Shown piece by piece: positions 26,675 to 35,687 of a stretch of 56,085 bases of DNA. The notes beneath the pieces were generated by a model. That model was not told the DNA's origin, did not search any database, and saw only the letters and a list, made by a program, of their open reading frames with translations. Origin of the DNA: Candidatus Woesearchaeota archaeon (GTDB taxonomy: Archaea; Nanobdellota; Nanobdellia; Woesearchaeales; GW2011-AR4); the NCBI GenBank assembly GCA_016180235.1, contig JACPBQ010000004.1:98940-155024 (forward strand), written 5' to 3'. Each line of letters opens with the position of its first letter. Within the stretch, counting starts at the first letter, position 1. Made by a program: the position numbers and the translations under genes.

Positions 26675-27900
26675 TAAAGATAATAAATGCCAATAGCGGG
26701 AAAATAAAAGCAAACGATAGTACAGATAAGACAATAATTAACCAAGAAGACTATAAAATTCCCTCCAATAAACAAAAAATGATTAGGCTTGAAAATAATA
26801 GGATCATAGTAAATAAAAATATTGTTTTTTTAATCGGCATTTTTTTAATATTGGCCGCTTCTGTTGTTGCCCAGCAAACACTGCCTACATTAATTTCACT
26901 GCAGGGCAAATTGACAAACACTTCCACTGGAACGACTATAGTGACTGCCGACTTAAGGGTAAATATTTCAGACACTTCCGGGGCAACTGTGTGGAACGAG
27001 ACATTTTTAGGAGGAGTGAGCAACGGCTTCTTTGACCTTTTATTGGGAAGCAACATAGATAATCCATTAAGCCTGACTTTTAACCAGGACTATAATATCA
27101 GCATATATGTCGGAACTTCTGGAACGCAGATTGGAGGTTCTTACAGATTCAGGAGCGGTGTTGGAGGAATTAATCCAAGCAATATAACTGCCGGGAATTT
27201 CAGCGCTTTGGGGAATTTCTCTTTTGGCGGCAGCTTGTTTGTGGACAAGACCAATAACAGGGTTGGGATTGGGACGACAGCTCCTAGCTCTTCATTGGAT
27301 GTAAATGGAAATGTTGATTTGGGAGCAACTTCCGGAACTTTATTTGTTGATTCGGCAAATGCAAGGGTTGGGATTGGGACAACCGGACCAAGTGATGTTT
27401 TGGATGTTATTGGCAGCGCGAGATTTTCGAGAAGCCTGAATGCTTCTGAGATAAATGCTACTAAATTAAGGATTAATAATAATTTATTTGCCAATGGCAG
27501 CAGGGTTGGGATTGGGACATCTGCTCCAGGAACGATACTGGAAGTAAGCGGAAACATCTCAACAACACCATCAAACACCAGCGTAGTGAAGAGTTCGGGC
27601 TTTATCTCCAACATAGGCGGCTTACTATCAAATTTCGGCTCTGCTGATGGCGGCTTTTATTTCATCAATAATGAAAACGGAGCGATGAGTCTTGTTACTG
27701 CCGGAGCAGACAGGATAAGAATAGACCAGAATGGCAACACAGGAATAGGCACAAATGCCCCGACAAAAAAACTAAGCGTGAACGGGACTACAAATGCATT
27801 GACAGTTGATCCATCTGCAAAAGACCCCACAATAAACACGACGGGGCAGAACATAACGATATCAAGCAGCTCAGGAAGCGTCATAATACAGCTTGGATAA
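26671..27900 (+). CDS. repeat-rich surface/fibre-like protein
   Basis: The protein has 409 residues. A polar N-terminal 45 residues precede a signal-anchor (IVFLIGIFLILAASVVA), then a beta domain (ISLQGKLTNTSTGTTIVTADLRV, typical of proteins preceding fibre repeats), then several copies of R-V-G-I-G-T-x-x-P-x-x-x-L-D-V-x-G-x, known from phage tail-fibre-like and cell-surface proteins with S74-peptidase ends. No S74 catalytic domain follows here. The protein ends SGSVIIQLG, shared with the tiny next gene. The frame also has a Met at 26779 close to the signal-anchor, a possible alternative start. It is likely a trimeric surface fibre (inference). Confidence 0.75.
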   Translation: MIKIINANSGKIKANDSTDKTIINQEDYKIPSNKQKMIRLENNRIIVNKNIVFLIGIFLILAASVVAQQTLPTLISLQGKLTNTSTGTTIVTADLRVNISDTSGATVWNETFLGGVSNGFFDLLLGSNIDNPLSLTFNQDYNISIYVGTSGTQIGGSYRFRSGVGGINPSNITAGNFSALGNFSFGGSLFVDKTNNRVGIGTTAPSSSLDVNGNVDLGATSGTLFVDSANARVGIGTTGPSDVLDVIGSARFSRSLNASEINATKLRINNNLFANGSRVGIGTSAPGTILEVSGNISTTPSNTSVVKSSGFISNIGGLLSNFGSADGGFYFINNENGAMSLVTAGADRIRIDQNGNTGIGTNAPTKKLSVNGTTNALTVDPSAKDPTINTTGQNITISSSSGSVIIQLG

Positions 27901-27902
27901 AG

Positions 27903-27910
27903 TTTATATA
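27903..27910 (+). promoter_or_regulatory. TATA box for the gene at 27936
   Basis: TTTATATA is centred about 30 bases before the ATG at 27936, directly after the previous stop codon. This supports independent expression of the 47-residue membrane protein and the gene behind it. Confidence 0.5.
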
Positions 27911-27935
27911 GGATTTTAACAGCATATACTATAAA

Positions 27936-28079
27936 ATGAAGAGAACAAGCAAGGACAGGGTAATAATTACCTTAAGCCTGGTAATAGTGCTGCTGCTGGT
28001 ATTAATTATATTTTTGTTTATATATTTTAACACAGGCATCACAAGTTCTGATGGCAGCATAATAGTCCAGCTGGGGTAA
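27936..28079 (+). CDS. 47-residue single-span membrane protein
   Basis: A basic start (MKRTSKDR), one transmembrane helix (VIITLSLVIVLLLVLIIFLF) and a short extracellular tail ending DGSIIVQLG make up the whole protein. The end nearly repeats that of the preceding surface protein (SGSVIIQLG). A TATA box and a two-base gap to the next gene support it as real. It could be a membrane docking or assembly partner for the fibre protein; this is inference. Confidence 0.6.
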   Translation: MKRTSKDRVIITLSLVIVLLLVLIIFLFIYFNTGITSSDGSIIVQLG

Positions 28080-28081
28080 AA

Positions 28082-28780
28082 ATGGGGATAAGAATAAAAA
28101 AGAGGAATATTTTATTTTCATTAATGGCCTTGATTTTAATTTCCGGCCTGTTTTTGGCTTTAAAGGCAAACTATGCTGCCGCGGTGTGCTCAGGATCAGA
28201 CTTATGGTCGCTCAAGATATATGACCCCAGCAGAAACTTAGTCAGAAATTCTTCTATAATCACAATTACACCTACTGGAGGCGTTGAATGCGATACACCA
28301 ACGACTGTTAGTACAAACTTAGATGTATCGTGTCAGACAAGCGGGACCTATGTGGCAAATGTAACATGCTATGGCTGCGCCGTTATGTCGAATGTTGCTG
28401 ACACAAATGTTATAACTTGCCAGGCTCCTAATGCCAACAGGCTTATAATCAAAAATTCTACTGGAGGCAACATAGCAGCATTCGATGAGAAAGGATACGT
28501 ATATTTAAGAGGCTTTAACTATTCAAACCAGGCAGTCCTAAACCCAAATCAGAACAGCTATGTGTTCATGAATAATACCGGAAAGGTTGTGGCTTATATA
28601 AACAGCAGCGGAGACCTTATGCTTGCCGGCTCAGTATCAATGTCACAGGCGACTGTAAGCGCGCCATTGAACAGCTTTATAATAAGAAACGATACAAGGA
28701 AAGACGTTGCATACATAGACAGTTCAGGCAACCTGGTCCTCAGCGGGGTAATATACCACAACTGGACGGACACAATATAA
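28082..28780 (+). CDS. secreted repeat protein
   Basis: The protein has 232 residues: a basic N-terminus and hydrophobic signal segment (residues about 9-33, ending at YAAA), a Cys-containing beta domain (about 35-115), then three repeats of about 35-50 residues with the pattern [IV]-[IM]-x-N-x-T-x-x-x-[IV]-A-[YF]-[IF]-x-x-x-G-x-[LV]-x-L-[AS]-G (near residues 120, 160 and 200). Related repeats occur in surface proteins of DPANN archaea and in some bacterial fibre proteins. It starts two bases after the small membrane gene and probably shares its promoter. Confidence 0.7.
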   Translation: MGIRIKKRNILFSLMALILISGLFLALKANYAAAVCSGSDLWSLKIYDPSRNLVRNSSIITITPTGGVECDTPTTVSTNLDVSCQTSGTYVANVTCYGCAVMSNVADTNVITCQAPNANRLIIKNSTGGNIAAFDEKGYVYLRGFNYSNQAVLNPNQNSYVFMNNTGKVVAYINSSGDLMLAGSVSMSQATVSAPLNSFIIRNDTRKDVAYIDSSGNLVLSGVIYHNWTDTI

Positions 28781-28807
28781 ATTAAAATTTGAATTTTGCT
28801 ACAGAAA

Positions 28808-29308
28808 TCAGCTTATTCTTTTGGCTCTATCAATCAGGCTCAGCATCTTTTCCTTAGTCAGCTCATGGCCCGTGTCATTTTTCCACAGCCTGTAGGCTTT
28901 TTCAAGGTTAAAAATAATATCTTCAAAAATCCTGAAATCCCCATAGGCCCTTATTGAGAACATAAGCTCGACCCATCCAGTCAGATCATTTTTATTATAG
29001 CTCAGAGATTTCATAAAGCAGCCTATGGACTTGTTAAAATCACCCATTATATAGTACATATTTCCCAGCAAAGAAAAATGGTCTGAAATTTGCTTATTAT
29101 TGCCATTATTTGATTTAATCAGCATAGTTAATATATTTATGGCTTTATTAATGGCTGTTTTCAGCTCATCATCTTTATTGTAAAATCTTTGCAGCAAGTC
29201 ATAGGAAAATATCTCATTCCATTTTGACTCAAGATTTATTTCAAGCCTGTTTGTGGAAAAGCCCAGATAATTTTCCAGTTCATTTATTTGAGATTCTATT
29301 TGGTTCAT
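28808..29308 (-). CDS. TPR-like helical repeat protein
   Basis: The protein has 166 residues, soluble and all-helical. One clear tetratricopeptide unit is DHFSLLGNMYYIMGDFNKS followed by SIGCFMKSLSYNKND; flanking helices are probably degenerate TPR. It follows the DUF483-like gene after six bases on the same strand, so the two are very likely co-transcribed. TPR proteins act as adaptors, so it may assemble the neighbouring Cys-rich and radical SAM proteins, which is inference from proximity only. Confidence 0.65.
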   Translation of the reverse strand: MNQIESQINELENYLGFSTNRLEINLESKWNEIFSYDLLQRFYNKDDELKTAINKAINILTMLIKSNNGNNKQISDHFSLLGNMYYIMGDFNKSIGCFMKSLSYNKNDLTGWVELMFSIRAYGDFRIFEDIIFNLEKAYRLWKNDTGHELTKEKMLSLIDRAKRIS

Positions 29309-29314
29309 TTTTGA

Positions 29315-30313
29315 CTAGTCAAAATTTATGGCAAACCATTCCGGCTTTTTTTCAATGGTTTTCAAGGCCGAGTTATCATCCCTTATCATTATTTTGCCTT
29401 TGGATATTATAATGTTGTTTCCTTCTCCAACATAATCAAAAAAATCGATTGCGTCTTCCGGACGCGCCGTGTTTTGAAAATATTGGCATCTTTTGTAGTC
29501 TATACTAAAATTATCATCGTGCTTTGCCATAAAGCCGTCGAATAGTATAAAATTCCTCTCAGAAAATACAAGAAGCGGCTTTTTCAGGGCTTCAGCTGCC
29601 TTTTCAACAAAATCCGGCTCAACATCCATGATTTTTTCCTCTACTTTCTTCGCAAACATAATCGTTTCCTGGCAGCGATATGAACATGGCAAATGGTGGA
29701 TGAGCGAATATGTGTGGTCCATTAAAAAATTGTTGCAATAATAAGATCCTCTGGCTTTCCTGTTTATTGCAGGGGTATTTTTAAGAGTCTCGTAAGGATT
29801 GCTGTACAAGTGCCAGTTGTTGTATTTTCTGAAGAAATCAATGCAGCAGTTAGGGAATCCCAGGCATCTGCCAAACCTTATATGGTCTATGTAAGGCTTG
29901 TTTGTCGCCCTGTTGTTTATGACAGCGGGGTACCAGCCGAATTTCTTTGCCTCCAAAGCCATGCTTCTGGTTTTTGAGACAAAGACATGGACATTCCCAT
30001 TATCTATATTTTTGCCAAATTTTATTCCTTTTGCATAGGTGGTAGTAATGTTTTCACCACCTATTATTCCTTTCTTCCCGTCTTTTGGAGCGATAAAAAT
30101 GATGTCAGGGACCACTTCCAAGCCATATTTGCTGCACATATCGGCATATTCTTGATATTTATCAGCACTAACCCAGTCATCGAATAGCGGCTTGACCCCC
30201 AGCGCAACTGCAGCAAACATGGGGTATTGCAATGAGCCATTAACGTCATAGTACTCCCTGCCAAATTTCTTAGGGATGTATGGATTTAGTATGTTGGAAA
30301 CCAAGAGTGCCAT
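29315..30313 (-). CDS. Cys-rich DUF483-like protein
   Basis: The protein has 332 residues from the Met at 30313, which has GGGGGT five bases upstream; an in-frame Met at 30343 adds ten hydrophobic residues. The central region has the patterns C-L-G-F-P-N-C-C-I-D-F-F and H-L-P-C-S-Y-R-C, which I recall from the archaeal/bacterial DUF483 family. The conserved Cys and His residues suggest metal or iron-sulphur binding. There is no clear membrane segment apart from the optional N-terminus. It lies beside genes typical of peptide maturation. The exact family assignment is from memory. Confidence 0.6.
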   Translation of the reverse strand: MALLVSNILNPYIPKKFGREYYDVNGSLQYPMFAAVALGVKPLFDDWVSADKYQEYADMCSKYGLEVVPDIIFIAPKDGKKGIIGGENITTTYAKGIKFGKNIDNGNVHVFVSKTRSMALEAKKFGWYPAVINNRATNKPYIDHIRFGRCLGFPNCCIDFFRKYNNWHLYSNPYETLKNTPAINRKARGSYYCNNFLMDHTYSLIHHLPCSYRCQETIMFAKKVEEKIMDVEPDFVEKAAEALKKPLLVFSERNFILFDGFMAKHDDNFSIDYKRCQYFQNTARPEDAIDFFDYVGEGNNIIISKGKIMIRDDNSALKTIEKKPEWFAINFD

Positions 30314-30461
30314 TATTACCCCCAATAAGCTATAAAATAACATATAAATATTTAATGTTTATAAATATTTTTCATATGCGCCAAAACCGGCATAATTTGG
30401 TAATTTTTATTTTTACCGGATTTCCAGAAGATTTTTAAAAAACAAGCCTTTGCCAACAGGC

Positions 30462-31694
30462 ATGCAGGAGCTAAAAAAGATATATTTCACAAAAGAGAAT
30501 GCTACTTCCTTATACAACAATTATGCCAAGCTTGCGTTCTGCGATGCTGTAAGGCTTTTGATGCGGAAAGCCCCATTAGACCAGGAAGAAAAGGATATTT
30601 TGGTCATAGCTACCGGCGAAGTTAATGACATAGAAAATTTCTACAGAAAATCCCACATAATCTACCTTTCCAACAGAATTTTATTGGAAAATGATATTAA
30701 AAAAATAGAGGCTTTAAAAAAACAATTAATTTTTGAGCTTGCCGTAGGCATTTTAGACCTGGGTTTAGAGAAAAAAGTTTTTTATCCAAATGAAGACAAA
30801 AGCCTTTTTTCACTGTACCTTAACCAGAAAGTTAATGCTAAGTTTGATTCCATTGCGAAGAACGGCAAAGTTTATGCTTTTTATAAGAATGGCAAGGAGG
30901 CCTTAAGGCTGGAAAAAAACAGACAATGCACCATAACAGAAAATGTTGATTTTCTTGAGAAAGACAAGAATCCGTTTAATGAAAACAATGACCATCCTGA
31001 TGCGCCTGTTTTTACCCCTTATGACCTGAAAAATATCCCAAAAGAAGAGTGGGTAAGGCAGTTTAGGGAAGCTTACAGCCTAATTAAGGAAAAAGTCCCT
31101 GAAATTTATGATGAAATCCATAATTTTCTCGATGCTATTGTCCCCCATGGCTATGAAAAGGGCAAGCAGCTCTCTTCCAGCTATTCAAAAAGCCCGGGAA
31201 TACTCTACCTGTCCTACACTGACAAAGACATTACCCAGGCAGAAGCAATAATCCATGAAGTTCACCACACCATCTTTAATGTCATTGCGTGGAAATATAT
31301 TCTTGCCAACAATGACAGATCGTTAAAGTACTATTCCGCTTACAGGCCTGATGCAAGGCACATACACGGCTGCTTTATCGGGCTGCATGCCTTTGTGGCT
31401 GTGCAGAATTTTTACAGGAGATTAATAGAGAGCAATGGAGATGCAAAAAATATTGAAGCATTTTTTACTTTTTACCTGAAAAATGCAAAAGTTATTGCTG
31501 TTCTTGAGAAATATGCCGATTTTACCGATGAAGGGAATTTATTATTCAACGACATAAAGACAAAATATTTCTATGATAAGGAATTTTTTTATGCGCTAAA
31601 AAATATACATAGCGCGATTTATGACGAGATTCTCCAGAAAGTTAATGAGCATCTTGAAGAGGCGAAAAAAAGGAATAAAATACTCCTACACTGA
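30462..31694 (+). CDS. HExxH protein resembling RiPP-associated peptide hydroxylases
   Basis: The protein has 410 residues. The motif H265-E-V-H-H269 sits in EAIIHEVHHTIFN. About 40 residues later comes S-A-Y-R-P-D-A-R-H-I-H-G-C-F-I-G-L-H-A-F-V-A-V, matching the R-x-D-x-R-x-x-H-G-x-x-x-x-x-x-A-F signature of the mod_HExxH domain found in bacterial RiPP clusters. Members studied there are iron/2-oxoglutarate peptide beta-hydroxylases rather than proteases. I start at 30462 because a TATA-like TTTTTAAAA (30432-30440) lies about 25 bases before; an in-frame TTG at 30450 is possible. It converges with the tandem radical SAM gene, two bases apart. Confidence 0.75.
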   Translation: MQELKKIYFTKENATSLYNNYAKLAFCDAVRLLMRKAPLDQEEKDILVIATGEVNDIENFYRKSHIIYLSNRILLENDIKKIEALKKQLIFELAVGILDLGLEKKVFYPNEDKSLFSLYLNQKVNAKFDSIAKNGKVYAFYKNGKEALRLEKNRQCTITENVDFLEKDKNPFNENNDHPDAPVFTPYDLKNIPKEEWVRQFREAYSLIKEKVPEIYDEIHNFLDAIVPHGYEKGKQLSSSYSKSPGILYLSYTDKDITQAEAIIHEVHHTIFNVIAWKYILANNDRSLKYYSAYRPDARHIHGCFIGLHAFVAVQNFYRRLIESNGDAKNIEAFFTFYLKNAKVIAVLEKYADFTDEGNLLFNDIKTKYFYDKEFFYALKNIHSAIYDEILQKVNEHLEEAKKRNKILLH

Positions 31695-31696
31695 TC

Positions 31697-33793
31697 CTAC
31701 AGCAAAAGAGCATCTGATAATCTTATCTGCGGTTCCATCGTTTTATTTTTTAGCATACCCTCATTGTTTTCTTTAAAGTTTTGATTCTGAATTTTAAATG
31801 AATCTGCTTTGCTTTTTACCGCCAATTGCAGGATTTCCTGAGGATCCCTGTCGAATACAGGCCTTGCTTCTTTGTAGCCATGGATCATGACATAATTGGA
31901 GTTTATCCCGGGGCAGATAGTTTTCAAATTGCACTCAGAGCATTGCGGCGCATAGAAAAATTCGCTCTTCCCCTCTTCTTTTTTCCATAATGGCTTTAAT
32001 TTTAAAAAAGATTCATAATCATAATCAGATTTTATCCTTAAGAAGCTGCAAACTCTCGTTTCATCAAACAAATGCCTTCTTAAATTGCTCTGATAATGCT
32101 CAAAACCCCGCAAATGACAAAGAGGCATTTTTTCTATGCGGAACGTGCAATTGCTCCCAATAATGTACTCAAAAGCTTCATGGATATATTTTTCTGATTC
32201 TGTAAAAGTAGGGACAGTCCATTTATTTTCCCATGCATTATAGATTGGATCTATAAAATTAAAGCTGAAATGCCTTATAAAAGGAAAATTTTTTCTGATA
32301 AATTGAATATGGCTCTTAAGATGCCTGTAATTGCTTTTTTGTATAACAATTGTTATATGGGTTGAAATATTGTACTTTCCCAGATTCTCCAGGCTTTTTA
32401 ACGTGTTATCATAAGTATGGGGGGCTTGTGATAATTCCCCAAAAAGCTCCCTGTCAGATGCATGAAAAGAAACATTCACTTTCAGAATTTCCCTGAATCT
32501 TGAAAGCATTTTTACCCTATCCTCCGTATGGAGAGTTGAGCCATTTGTCTGGATAGTTATTTCGTCAAAATCAAGCGATTGCGCAAGCTCCAAAATTTCC
32601 GCTAAATCCCTCTTAAGTGTCGGCTCACCGCCAGTTATCATCAAATCTGTCACGCCCTCATCTTTCATTTTGAGCATTCTTTTTTTAATTTCATCAAAAC
32701 CTAATTCCCCGCCTTTGGGGGGATTAGAGCAGAAGACGCACCTTTGGTTGCAGAACCTGTTAATTTCCAGCCTTCCGAGATTATGCTTTTTGATATTGCC
32801 GGAATAAGATTTTTCATTTTGCTTTTGGTTAGAACCATTGCTATTGTTTTCAAAACTAAGCTGATTCCTGATAAGCCCTATATATTTCTCTGGATCCTTT
32901 GTTAAAGGCATAAGCTCGTCAGTTCCATAAAGAGCTGCATAAGAGGCTTCTATGCCGGAGCAGTATTTATCAAACGAGCAGGACTTGCATTTTTCCGGCT
33001 TAATTTTATTGTAATTTGACATAAGGCTCTGATGGGCTTTTTCACCAGCCAGAGCATAATTGCGCAGCTCTCCGGAAAATTGCTCAAATCCATTCAAAAA
33101 GCACGGAGGAATGCCCAAGGTGGGGGAAGTAAAGAGGCCGATAGATTTTTTTGCGCAAAGCTCAAAAGCATTTAAAATATATGGCTGGGCTTCCGTATAG
33201 GACGGCGTTAAATCACAGCTTTTCTTATTTTCCTCGAAAGGCCGCACGAAACTTAAATTAATGTTCCTGATATTTGGGAAGATTCTGTGAATGAAATCAA
33301 TGAATATTGGCAAGTCTTTGTAATTCAATTTTGTTATTGTATGCAGGATAGCATCAAATTTTATTCCAACTTCGATTATATTCTTCATGCCTTTTATGGT
33401 TTCAATGAATGTGCCTGGTGCCTGAGTTATTGCATCTGAAATTTCGGCTTTATGGGAGTGTATAGAAACAATGCACCTGTCCAAGCCGCTATTTTTTAAT
33501 TCATTGGCATAGTCAACATCCGATAAACGAACGGCATTTGTTTCCAATACAGTTTCCTTTACCCCTATTGATTTTGCATACCTTATAAGTCCCGGCAGAT
33601 CTCCTAATGTTGTCGCTTCACCTCCTCCGCTAAATAGAACAGAATTTCCCTCATAAGCGGCTTTTTCTATCCTTTTCCTGATAGCGTCTTCTGTTGTTTC
33701 CGTCATTTTTCCTTCTTTAATCCAGTTCTGTGCCTGACAGAAGAAGCAGCTTTGGTTGCATTTGTTGTATATCTGCAAATTGACTTGAACCAT
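31697..33793 (-). CDS. tandem double radical SAM protein
   Basis: The protein has 698 residues and contains two complete radical SAM modules of similar sequence. Module 1 has C12-x3-C16-x2-C19, the GGGEAT loop near 56-61 and auxiliary cysteines C269, C272 and C278. Module 2 has C348-x3-C352-x2-C355, ITGGEPT and a second Cys set (CSECNLKTICPG). Shared blocks QAP-[GH]-T-[FY] and C-[FH]-L-x-G-F-E-[QH]-[FY] show an internal duplication. SPASM-like auxiliary clusters are typical of peptide-modifying radical SAM enzymes. The protein is soluble. Upstream lies a 40-codon ORF with a third CxxxCxxC; downstream the HExxH gene converges. Confidence 0.85.
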   Translation of the reverse strand: MVQVNLQIYNKCNQSCFFCQAQNWIKEGKMTETTEDAIRKRIEKAAYEGNSVLFSGGGEATTLGDLPGLIRYAKSIGVKETVLETNAVRLSDVDYANELKNSGLDRCIVSIHSHKAEISDAITQAPGTFIETIKGMKNIIEVGIKFDAILHTITKLNYKDLPIFIDFIHRIFPNIRNINLSFVRPFEENKKSCDLTPSYTEAQPYILNAFELCAKKSIGLFTSPTLGIPPCFLNGFEQFSGELRNYALAGEKAHQSLMSNYNKIKPEKCKSCSFDKYCSGIEASYAALYGTDELMPLTKDPEKYIGLIRNQLSFENNSNGSNQKQNEKSYSGNIKKHNLGRLEINRFCNQRCVFCSNPPKGGELGFDEIKKRMLKMKDEGVTDLMITGGEPTLKRDLAEILELAQSLDFDEITIQTNGSTLHTEDRVKMLSRFREILKVNVSFHASDRELFGELSQAPHTYDNTLKSLENLGKYNISTHITIVIQKSNYRHLKSHIQFIRKNFPFIRHFSFNFIDPIYNAWENKWTVPTFTESEKYIHEAFEYIIGSNCTFRIEKMPLCHLRGFEHYQSNLRRHLFDETRVCSFLRIKSDYDYESFLKLKPLWKKEEGKSEFFYAPQCSECNLKTICPGINSNYVMIHGYKEARPVFDRDPQEILQLAVKSKADSFKIQNQNFKENNEGMLKNKTMEPQIRLSDALLL

Positions 33794-33822
33794 TTTATGA
33801 ATTAAAACTGACTAATATTCCA

Positions 33823-33945
33823 TCATATTTTGATTTTTACTGATTTTTCTTTGTTGGATTTTTGTCTAATTGGAACAGAATCTGCACAGAAACGGCAATT
33901 TAGATTGCATAAATTATTCATTTTAACTGCATAATTGCCACCCAT
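33823..33945 (-). CDS. 40-residue ORF with a radical SAM-type CxxxCxxC motif
   Basis: The ORF reads MGGNYAVKMNNLCNLNCRFC and then ADSVPIRQ plus a basic end. The core looks exactly like the N-terminal cluster motif of a radical SAM protein but nothing follows. A TATA box at 33974-33986 puts the ATG near the transcript start, and the ORF ends 29 bases before the tandem radical SAM gene. It may be the remnant of a third module or a real mini-protein; a remnant is more likely. Confidence 0.5.
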   Translation of the reverse strand: MGGNYAVKMNNLCNLNCRFCADSVPIRQKSNKEKSVKIKI

Positions 33946-33973
33946 TTTTGTGAAATAGAAATGTATTCCTTAG

Positions 33974-33986
33974 TTTATATATATTT
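33974..33986 (-). promoter_or_regulatory. TATA box for the radical SAM transcript
   Basis: AAATATATATAAA on the minus strand lies about 30 bases before the ATG at 33945 and is the best promoter candidate for both the mini-ORF and the tandem radical SAM gene. Confidence 0.5.
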
Positions 33987-34033
33987 CGGTAATTTAGAAA
34001 TTAACTTCGGAAGTCAAAATTGTTTTTTATATC

Positions 34034-35528
34034 TTAGGTGTATTTCTCCGGAGTGAGTTTTGCAACGCCAGCTTCAGCTGATAAAACCCATAATGATCCA
34101 TTGAAGTATGCAACGTCTCTTATTCTTCTACCCATTATTTCATATGTCCTCATATCTGTATTTTCTTTAATCGTCTCATTGCTAAAATAAAAAATTTCAC
34201 TGTCAATGATAGTGTCATTTTCTATAATAAAGCGATGAACATGCCGACCTTGTAATCCTGCTACAAACAAATTATTGTACCAGGGATGGTTTTTGTCTTT
34301 TACAAAAACAGCTCCTCCCGGTGCAAGAGACCAATCAATAGTACAAAATACCGGGAACGTGAAATTTCTATCTTTATAATGTAATCCATCATCTTGACAA
34401 TCAACAAAACCCCATCCATAATTTGCTCCTTTCTGAATTATATTTATTTCGTCTTTTCTTGTGGATCCATGTTCTGTGGCGAATAGTTTTTTTTTATTCT
34501 GGATGCCAAGCAAGGCCCTGGGGGTTTCTATGTCCATATGAAAAGACATAGCTATTATTAAATGGATTATCAGCAGGTATTGAACCATCCAAATTCATCC
34601 GTAATATCTTTCCTCCAAGAAAACTGAGATTTTGTGATTGTATTGGTTGGTCTGTGTCTCCTGTAGTTGCATACAATTTATTATCCGGACCAATAGCTAT
34701 TCTTCCGCCTGCATGATGAGAGGTACCTGGGATTTTATCAAGTAAAACGACCTCATTACGTAATAAATCATTGCTGTAAGTGAAGCGTGAGATTCTGTTA
34801 AAAATCCTGTCTTTTCCAGAGATATTATCATATGAATAAGTGTATAGCATGTATATGTACCTATTCTCTGAGTAATATGATATATCAATCGCAAGGCCCA
34901 GTAATCCTGCATTCTGGTCAGTGATTACAGGAATTTTCGCTATGGTGTGTATGTATTTATTATGGTAATGTTTTAGAGCACCCCCCCTAGTTGTTGCTAA
35001 AAATGTGCCATCGGGTAAGAATTCAATATCCCAGCCAGATTGCACTGAATTACCAGTGTATACTTTTAAATTTGTGATGTCGGCATTCGTTTCATTTATG
35101 TTTATAGGCAGTACTGTTACAGAATATTTTTCATTTGTAATCTTTGCCCTTATATGGTTTGCATATGTTGAAATTAAATTTATGAGATTTAAGTCCTCTG
35201 TGGTATTATCACATTTTAAATCATTTAAAGCATTTATTTCAGGAATCCAGTGATTGCAGTTTTTTATGGTATGCCTTATTTTTTTTGTGGTACATTTTAA
35301 AGGTGGAGGCACTCCAGAACAATCAGTAACTGTTTTTTCAAATACAGAAAAATTGAATTCATTGGAAAGCTTCACGCTATCGTTAGTTTTATTACATTTT
35401 CCCGAACAATCTAAAACTAACCTCTCTTCTTGGGGAGAAACTTGAAATTTTAAAATTATATAAAAAATTAGCACTAAAGCGGATAATAGGAGTATAAAAA
35501 ATAGAAATTTTTTCTGAATAGATCCCAT
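34034..35528 (-). pseudogene. membrane-anchored PQQ-type aldose/glucose dehydrogenase with a frameshift
   Basis: The two frames together give one beta-propeller of the soluble PQQ-dependent sugar dehydrogenase family. The N-terminus is a signal-anchor (KKFLFFILLLSALVLIFYIIL) and a linker; the first frame then covers W-D-I-E-F-L-P-D-G, S-H-H-A-G-G-R-I-A-I-G-P-D (catalytic His region) and SYGHRNPQGLAWHPE, then TAA near 34494. The second frame continues with KKKLFATEHG, DEINIIQKGANYGWGFVD and TYEIMGRRIRDVAYFNGSL. Skipping the T of the TAA gives HPEKKKLFATEHG, the exact family spacing. Possible causes are mutation, assembly error or recoding. If functional, it oxidises sugars outside the cell with PQQ. 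Confidence 0.8.
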
Positions 35529-35687
35529 ATTAAATAAATATTTTTAGGCTTTCTAAAGATTTTTTTTTTAGGTTAATTAAACAAGTTTAATCTTATAATA
35601 TTTTTGATTTATAAACTTTTGGTTTATTCTTCAAAATGATTTTATAAAGTAGTAAAGCTTTTATTGTAAAGCCAATTAACTTAAAAC

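Noticed and set aside
34486-34496. Frameshift explained only by a miscounted A9 run
   Set aside because: The in-frame TAA precedes the run, so changing its length would not remove the stop.
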